Shown in pieces: positions 5,594 through 10,159 of a stretch of DNA of 10,159 nt. The stretch's first letter is position 1; each line of letters begins with the position of its first letter. A program made the translations under genes and the position numbers. The notes under the pieces were generated by a model. It was not told where the DNA came from, searched no databases, and was given only the letters and a program-made list of their open reading frames with translations. Source of the stretch: Desulfobacteraceae bacterium (GTDB lineage: Bacteria; Desulfobacterota; Desulfobacteria; Desulfobacterales; Desulfobacteraceae); NCBI GenBank assembly GCA_003354055.1, contig PIVQ01000210.1, forward strand, positions 1 to 10,159, written 5' to 3'.

Positions 5594-6622
5594 ATGAAAA
5601 AACAGACCCTGAAAGCCAGCCTGCTAATTGGGCTGTCCGTCATTTTTATTGCAGGTTTCAGCCTGCCGGCCTTTGCCGATAAGGTTAAGTTCGGCCATGT
5701 GGCACCGCCCTTTCACGGCCAGGCCAAAGGGGTGGATGCCTTTGCCGCCTATGTAAAGGAAAAAACAGACGGTAAGATTGATATTGCCACCTTCCCGGCG
5801 GGGCAGCTTGGCGGAGAGCGGTCCATGGCGGAGCAGGTGCAGTCCGGCACCCTTCAGATGGCGGCACTGACCACGGCGGTTCTTCAAAACTTTGTTCCCC
5901 AGAGTGCTATTCTGGATATGCCCTTTATCTTTCCGGATAGGAAAACAGCCTATGCCACGCTGGACGACCCTGAAGTCCAGGAAAGGATCTTTTCCTATTT
6001 CCCTAAGAAAGGGTTTATTGCCATTGGCTGGACTGAAAATGAAATCCGGGATTTTACCAATAACAAACGCCCGGTTCGTACCCCTGAAGATATCAAGGGG
6101 CTTAAGGTCAGGGTAATGAACTCTCCGGTTTATCTGGATACCTTCAGGCAATTGGGTGCATCTCCCGTGGGAATCCCCTTTCCGGAGACTTACAATGCAC
6201 TTCAGACCGGCGTCATTGATGCACAGGAAAATCCCATTCTGACCTCGGTTCTCATGAAGTTTACCGAAGTCACCAAACATGTAACACGGACCCAGCACTG
6301 CCTGACCGAATGCATCATCGTGGTCGGCGTGGACTATTGGGAGAGCCTGACAGCCTCTGAGCAGAAGATCTTCAGGGAAGCTGCCCGTGTGGCCATTGAT
6401 ACCAACCGAACGGTTAATGCAAAGCTCCATGAGGCACTTCCCAAGAGCAATATTTCCATTGCCGATTATGCAAAACAAAATGAGATCGAGATCATTGAGC
6501 TGACCCCTGAAGAACGTGAGGCCTTCAGGCAGGCCATGGTACCGGTATGGAACAAGTACCGGAAAAAAATCGGTGATGATCTCTTTGATTTCATGCTGAC
6601 AAAAATAAAGTCACATCAATAG
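5594..6622 (+). CDS. dctP: TRAP transporter solute-binding protein DctP
   Basis: This is the periplasmic receptor of a tripartite ATP-independent (TRAP) carboxylate transporter. A Sec signal peptide with LPAFA is cleaved before D29. The mature protein shows the DctP family pattern: VKFGHVAPP near the start, AGQLGGERSMAEQVQSGTLQMA (69-90), LDMPFIFPD (108-115), GLKVRVMNS (169-177) with R173 as the probable carboxylate-clamping arginine, and FPETYNALQTGVIDAQENP (196-214) carrying E198 and the QEN motif. Family members usually have GVxDGQENP; here A210 replaces the glycine. The 342 residues are normal. AAGGAG (5579-5584), 9 bases before the ATG, is a strong ribosome binding site. It is followed by dctQ after 77 bases, a gap holding a hairpin, which fits the need for more receptor than membrane protein. 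The ligand is probably a hydroxy acid, judged from the downstream glcD and glcF; the sequence alone does not prove it. Confidence 0.92.
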   Translation: MKKQTLKASLLIGLSVIFIAGFSLPAFADKVKFGHVAPPFHGQAKGVDAFAAYVKEKTDGKIDIATFPAGQLGGERSMAEQVQSGTLQMAALTTAVLQNFVPQSAILDMPFIFPDRKTAYATLDDPEVQERIFSYFPKKGFIAIGWTENEIRDFTNNKRPVRTPEDIKGLKVRVMNSPVYLDTFRQLGASPVGIPFPETYNALQTGVIDAQENPILTSVLMKFTEVTKHVTRTQHCLTECIIVVGVDYWESLTASEQKIFREAARVAIDTNRTVNAKLHEALPKSNISIADYAKQNEIEIIELTPEEREAFRQAMVPVWNKYRKKIGDDLFDFMLTKIKSHQ

Positions 6623-6652
6623 GCCACCTTTAAAAGGTCATTCATCCACAGG

Positions 6653-6672
6653 CCGGGGGTAAGTTCCCACGG
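6653..6672 (+). promoter_or_regulatory. Hairpin in the dctP-dctQ intergenic gap
   Basis: CCGGGGG (6653-6659) and CCCACGG (6666-6672) pair around a 6-base loop with one G-A mismatch. It lies in the only sizeable gap inside the operon. Such hairpins often protect the upstream mRNA or cause partial termination, which would raise DctP relative to DctQM; this role is inferred from position. An ACCTTT/AAAGGT dyad just after the dctP stop is weaker. Confidence 0.35.
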
Positions 6673-6699
6673 TCTGCTGCGTATTTTTGGAGAAACAGT

Positions 6700-7194
6700 G
6701 TGAAACGGATGTCAGACTTTCTGGACCGGGTGGAGAATTTCACCCTGGTCTGGACCATTTTAAGCCTTGCCCTGATCGGGTTTGTCCAGGTAATTTTAAG
6801 ATACGTATTCAACTACAGCTTTACTTGGTTTGAGGAACTGGGCCGGTACCTTGGGGTGTTTATTGCCTTTTTAGGGGCCTCCATCGGGGTCAAGACCGGC
6901 AGTCACTTTACCATGGACCTTATCGTCACCAAGATGGGGCAGCCCCTCCAGAGTATTGTAAAGATCTTTACCCATACCTTATCGGCCCTGTTCTTTTTTA
7001 CGGTGGCCTTTTACTCCTGGAAGATCGTGGCCCGGATGTACGGTTATGAAACCACATCCCCGACCATGGAAATCCCCATGTACATTGCCTATCTTCCCAT
7101 TCCGATCTTTTCAATATTCATTGGTATCCGTTTTCTGATCAAGGGGGCGGGTTTTTTTAAGGATATTAAATCCTCCGGGGAGGGAGCCAAGTGA
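6700..7194 (+). CDS. dctQ: TRAP transporter small permease DctQ
   Basis: This is the small membrane subunit of the TRAP transporter, which joins the DctP receptor system to the DctM channel. Four hydrophobic segments are visible (about residues 14-36, 47-64, 85-109 and 127-149). The conserved DctQ block VILRYVFNYSFTWFEELGRYL spans about residues 31-51, with R34, W43 and the EEL motif, and is followed by GVKTGSHFTMD (63-73). The start is GTG at 6700, with GGAG 7 bases upstream; an ATG three codons later would be too far from that site. At 164 residues it is typical. Its stop overlaps the dctM start by four bases (GTGA), so the two are translationally coupled. Confidence 0.9.
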   Translation: MKRMSDFLDRVENFTLVWTILSLALIGFVQVILRYVFNYSFTWFEELGRYLGVFIAFLGASIGVKTGSHFTMDLIVTKMGQPLQSIVKIFTHTLSALFFFTVAFYSWKIVARMYGYETTSPTMEIPMYIAYLPIPIFSIFIGIRFLIKGAGFFKDIKSSGEGAK

Positions 7195-8468
7195 TTCTCA
7201 CCATCTGTATATGTTTTGCCGCCCTCCTCTTTTTAGGGGTGCCCATTGCCGTGATCCTGGGGGTTACCACCCTGGTCTGCCTGGTCTTTTTTACCTCCAC
7301 CCCTTTGCACATCATTACCCAGCAGCTGTTCAATGCCCTGGATAAATTCGTGCTTCTGGCCATTCCCTTTTTCATCCTGGCCGGGGCCATCATGACCCGG
7401 GGCGGCATAGCCAGGAAACTTGTGGCCTTTATCAATGCGCTCGTAGGCTGGTTCCCGGGCGGTCTTGCCATGGCTGGCATCCTGGCCTGTATTTTCTTTG
7501 CCGCGATTTCCGGGTCCTCTCCGGCCACGGTGGTTGCCATCGGTTCCATCATGATCCCGGCGTTGATCAAGGCCGGATACGGAGAACGGTTCTCCTTAGG
7601 CCTGATCACGGTATCCGGATCTCTGGGCATTGTTATTCCGCCCTCCATTCCCATGATCCTTTACTGCCTGGTCATGAATGTCTCTGTGGCGGAAATCTTC
7701 ATGGCCGGTATTGTTCCCGGGCTGCTCATCGGATTTGCCCTGATGGTCTATACTTTTTTTATTGCCAGAAAGAACAATTGGCGGGTCTCCCAAACCGCCT
7801 CCCTGTCGGAACTTGGCAGAACTGCAAGAGAAGGAATATGGGCCCTGCTCCTTCCCTTTATTGTACTGGGCGGCATCTATTCGGGACTGTTTACCCCCAC
7901 GGAAGCAGCTGCCGTATCCGTCATCTACGCCCTGTTCATTGAGATATTTGTGTACGGGGAATTTAAATTTTCCGACATTACCGATGTCTGCCGGGAAGCG
8001 GCTGTTTTATCCGCCTGCCTCCTCTTTATACTATCCTGTGCCATGACCTTTATCTGGCTTCTGACAGCCGAACAGATCCCCCATCAACTGGCCGACATCA
8101 TCATTGAACACATACACAGCCCATGGATGTTTCTGCTCACCGTAAACATCCTTTTCCTGATTCTGGGCTGTTTTATGGATGATGTCTCCGCTATGCTCAT
8201 CCTGGCTCCCATATTCATGGAAACCCTGAACCGTTACGGCATTGACCTGGTTCACTTTGGTATTGTCATGGTGCTAAACATCCAGATGGGCATGCTCACC
8301 CCGCCCTTTGGCCTGAACCTGTTCGTGGCCTCGGGCATAACAGGAGAGCCTTTGATCAAAATCGCAAGGGGGGTGGCCCCCTTCCTCGGCATCATGCTGC
8401 TCTGCCTGATGCTGGTTACCTATATTCCCTGGATATCCTTGGCCCTGCCCCATTGGATTCTCCGTTAA
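7191..8468 (+). CDS. dctM: TRAP transporter large permease DctM
   Basis: This is the large membrane subunit that moves the carboxylate inwards, driven by an ion gradient (usually sodium). The 425-residue protein is hydrophobic throughout, with roughly 11-12 membrane segments, as usual for DctM. Conserved blocks are IPFFILAGAIM (58-68), the core SGSSPATVVAIGSIMIPALI (107-126), SGSLGIVIPPSIPMILY (142-158), a TPTEAAAVS segment around residue 237, GCFMDDVSAMLILAPIF, and a late LTPPFGLNLFV. The start is GTG at 7191, overlapping the dctQ stop by four bases, with GGGGAGGGAG upstream as ribosome binding site. glcD follows after 10 bases. All parts of the transporter are thus present and intact. Confidence 0.93.
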   Translation: MILTICICFAALLFLGVPIAVILGVTTLVCLVFFTSTPLHIITQQLFNALDKFVLLAIPFFILAGAIMTRGGIARKLVAFINALVGWFPGGLAMAGILACIFFAAISGSSPATVVAIGSIMIPALIKAGYGERFSLGLITVSGSLGIVIPPSIPMILYCLVMNVSVAEIFMAGIVPGLLIGFALMVYTFFIARKNNWRVSQTASLSELGRTAREGIWALLLPFIVLGGIYSGLFTPTEAAAVSVIYALFIEIFVYGEFKFSDITDVCREAAVLSACLLFILSCAMTFIWLLTAEQIPHQLADIIIEHIHSPWMFLLTVNILFLILGCFMDDVSAMLILAPIFMETLNRYGIDLVHFGIVMVLNIQMGMLTPPFGLNLFVASGITGEPLIKIARGVAPFLGIMLLCLMLVTYIPWISLALPHWILR

Positions 8469-8478
8469 GGAAATAATT

Positions 8479-9876
8479 ATGCCCGATCATAAATTTACAG
8501 AGAAAATATCAGATGAGGTCAAACAGGCACTTATCGCGATCGTGACAAAGGACAGGTTTCTGGACAGGCCCGAAGAAATGGCCTGTTACGCCTATGATGC
8601 CTTTCTTGAAGAGGCACAGCCCCAGGCGGTAGTCTTTCCCCAAACCACGAAAGAGGTGTCCGGCATCTTAAAAATTGCCACTGCCCACAGGATTCCTGTG
8701 ACCGGCAGAGGGGCAGGCACATCCGTTTGCGGGGCACCGGTACCGGTACATGGAGGCCTTGTGGTATGCTTCTCAAAAATGGACAAGGTTCTGGAGGTGA
8801 ATACCCGGGACCGGTATGCCGTTGTTCAGCCCGGCGTGGTCAATGCCGACCTGCAAAAGGCACTGGCCCCGTTCGGCTTCTTCTATCCCCCGGATCCGGG
8901 CTCCATCGCCACCTCCACTATCGGCGGCAACATTGCCCAGAATGCCGGCGGCCCCAGATGCCTGAAATACGGGGTTACCATGGATTATATCCTTGGCATG
9001 GAAGCGGTATTGGCAGACGGCAGAGTCGTAAGATTCGGCTCAAAAAATGTAAAAGATGTCACCGGTTACAAAATGACATCCCTGTTCTGCGGATCCGAAG
9101 GCACCCTCGGCCTCGTGACCGAAGCCATTGTCAAGGTGGTGCCCCAGCCGGAGACAACCAAGACCCTGATGGTGAATTTCAGTGATCTGGACGATACGGC
9201 CCGGGCGGTCTCCGATATCATCGGATCGGGCATTCTGCCCGCGGCAATGGAACTCATGGACAAATTCACCCTCAATGCCATTGAAGACAGTGCCAATCTC
9301 GGACTGGACAGGGAGGCCGAAGGCTCCCTGCTAATTGAAATCGACGGGATACAGGAGGCCTGTGAAAAGGAAATGACCAGGATCGTTGCGCAGCTCAATG
9401 CCAACAATGCCGTCCACATTGAAGAGGCGGCAACCCAAGAGGACCGGGACAAGCTCTGGACGGCACGCAGATCCGCATACGGGGTATTTGCCAAACTGGC
9501 CCCGGACATTTTCAGTGAAGATGTTACCGTGCCGGTCAGCCAGGTGCCGGAGATGGTCAGGCGGATCAAGGCTATTTCCGAAAAATATGACATCATTGCA
9601 GGGGTACTGGCCCATGCCGGTGACGGCAACATGCACCCGCTGATCCCGGCAGACCGGAGCAATGCTGAAGAGTGGGAACGGGTGGAAAAGGCATTTAACG
9701 AAATTTTTGCCGCTGCCGCCGATCTTGGAGGCACCCTGTCCGGAGAACACGGCATAGGCCTTGCCAAGACCAAATACCTCCCCCTGGTCATGAATCAGGA
9801 CTCCATGGATGTAATGGCGCAAGTAAAGAAGGCCATTGACCCCCTTGGCATCCTTAATCCGGGAAAATTCGTATGA
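8479..9876 (+). CDS. glcD: FAD-linked 2-hydroxyacid dehydrogenase, GlcD type (glycolate oxidase / D-lactate dehydrogenase)
   Basis: This flavoprotein is predicted to oxidise a 2-hydroxy acid (D-lactate, glycolate or similar) to the 2-oxo acid. The N-terminal FAD-binding PCMH domain shows PVTGRGAGTSVCGAPVP (73-89), YPPDPGSIATSTIGGNIAQN (136-155), NAGGPRCLKYG (155-165) and DVTGYKMTSLFCGSEGTLG (193-211). The C-terminal FAD-oxidase domain carries AHAGDGNMHP (378-387, with H379 and H386) and SGEHGIGLAKTKYL (421-434), the blocks that form the metal and substrate site in this family. At 465 residues it is full length. The ATG at 8479 has an AAGGAAAT site upstream. Its last codon overlaps the start of the iron-sulfur subunit gene (ATGA). 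There is no glcE between them, so this resembles two-subunit D-lactate dehydrogenases more than three-subunit E. coli glycolate oxidase. The exact substrate is open. Confidence 0.9.
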   Translation: MPDHKFTEKISDEVKQALIAIVTKDRFLDRPEEMACYAYDAFLEEAQPQAVVFPQTTKEVSGILKIATAHRIPVTGRGAGTSVCGAPVPVHGGLVVCFSKMDKVLEVNTRDRYAVVQPGVVNADLQKALAPFGFFYPPDPGSIATSTIGGNIAQNAGGPRCLKYGVTMDYILGMEAVLADGRVVRFGSKNVKDVTGYKMTSLFCGSEGTLGLVTEAIVKVVPQPETTKTLMVNFSDLDDTARAVSDIIGSGILPAAMELMDKFTLNAIEDSANLGLDREAEGSLLIEIDGIQEACEKEMTRIVAQLNANNAVHIEEAATQEDRDKLWTARRSAYGVFAKLAPDIFSEDVTVPVSQVPEMVRRIKAISEKYDIIAGVLAHAGDGNMHPLIPADRSNAEEWERVEKAFNEIFAAAADLGGTLSGEHGIGLAKTKYLPLVMNQDSMDVMAQVKKAIDPLGILNPGKFV

Positions 9877-10159
9877 GCCGGAAAAAAACCGACAAGTCCA
9901 ACTGCGGCAAATGCGGGCTGTGCCTGTCTGCCTGCCCGGTCTACCAGACCCTGAAGGAAGAACAGGCGTCCCCAAGGGCCAGACTCCAGTTGATCAAGGC
10001 CTTTGAAAACAACACCCTGTCATCGACGCCCCTGCTCAAGGAGATCATTTCCAACTGTCTGATGTGCGGCTCCTGTGCCGTTGCCTGTCCCTCGGGTATC
10101 AACCATTATGAACGGTTCATGGAGATGCGGCAGAAAATGGTTGAGGATCTGGGGGAAAC
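9873..10159 (+). CDS. glcF: Iron-sulfur subunit of the 2-hydroxyacid dehydrogenase, GlcF type (partial, 3' end off the right edge)
   Basis: The first 95 codons are visible. Two 4Fe-4S ferredoxin motifs are present: CGKCGLCLSACP (residues 11-22) and CLMCGSCAVACPSG (about 66-79), separated by the ASPRARLQLIKAF segment typical of GlcF/LutA-like proteins. This N-terminal layout is the same as in GlcF, in which two C-terminal CCG domains would follow beyond the window. Its role is to pass electrons from the GlcD flavin to the membrane quinone pool or to another carrier. The ATG at 9873 overlaps the glcD stop by four bases, which points to a stable two-subunit complex made at equal levels. The subunit identity is secure; whether a membrane anchor or another subunit follows cannot be seen. 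Confidence 0.87.
   Translation, partial: MSRKKTDKSNCGKCGLCLSACPVYQTLKEEQASPRARLQLIKAFENNTLSSTPLLKEIISNCLMCGSCAVACPSGINHYERFMEMRQKMVEDLGE

Noticed and set aside
5624..6478. A 284-codon reading frame on the minus strand
   Set aside because: It is antisense to dctP, which has a full set of family motifs; the frame reflects codon bias of the real gene.
9066..9791. A 241-codon reading frame on the minus strand
   Set aside because: It is antisense to glcD and serine/alanine-rich in the way shadow frames usually are.

Overview
The window looks like chromosomal DNA of a Gram-negative, probably sulfate-reducing deltaproteobacterium (Desulfobacterota, Desulfobacteraceae-like). That placement is an inference: it rests on a TRAP transporter operon followed by GlcD- and GlcF-type oxidoreductase genes, on Sec signal peptides for periplasmic binding proteins, and on the general feel of the proteins. 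No rRNA, tRNA, CRISPR array or intact mobile element was found.

Left part (1-3523, all minus strand): a partial yccF-like membrane protein gene runs off the left edge. To its right, and transcribed towards it, is a phosphate ABC transporter operon in the order pstS-pstC-pstA-pstB, with stop/start overlaps or tiny gaps and a terminator-like hairpin (311-355) after pstB. PstS, PstA and PstB look intact. PstC does not: it is split by an apparent one-base loss in a T4G4 run, and the downstream half also appears to lack about 40 residues covering the cytoplasmic EAA coupling loop. Unless both lesions are sequence errors, this transporter copy should not work. No phoU is present in the window.

Middle part (about 3524-5593): a visibly AT-richer island of about 2 kb. 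It holds a large imperfect inverted repeat (about 3874-4082, arms of about 100 bp), a tandem 22-bp repeat (4109-4152), one stand-alone minus-strand gene for a periplasmic solute-binding protein of the amino-acid-binding type, and over 500 bp of non-coding DNA leading to the next operon.

Right part (5594 to the end, plus strand): a tight operon dctP-dctQ-dctM-glcD-glcF (glcF cut by the right edge). It encodes a complete TRAP carboxylate transporter followed by an FAD-linked 2-hydroxyacid dehydrogenase and its iron-sulfur partner. The simplest reading is one catabolic module: import of a hydroxy acid such as lactate or glycolate, oxidation to the 2-oxo acid at the inner face of the membrane, and transfer of electrons through the iron-sulfur subunit to the quinone pool. 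The substrate cannot be fixed from sequence alone.

I see no clearly novel multi-gene system. The points most worth a second look are the doubly damaged pstC and the large palindromic element in the AT-rich island.
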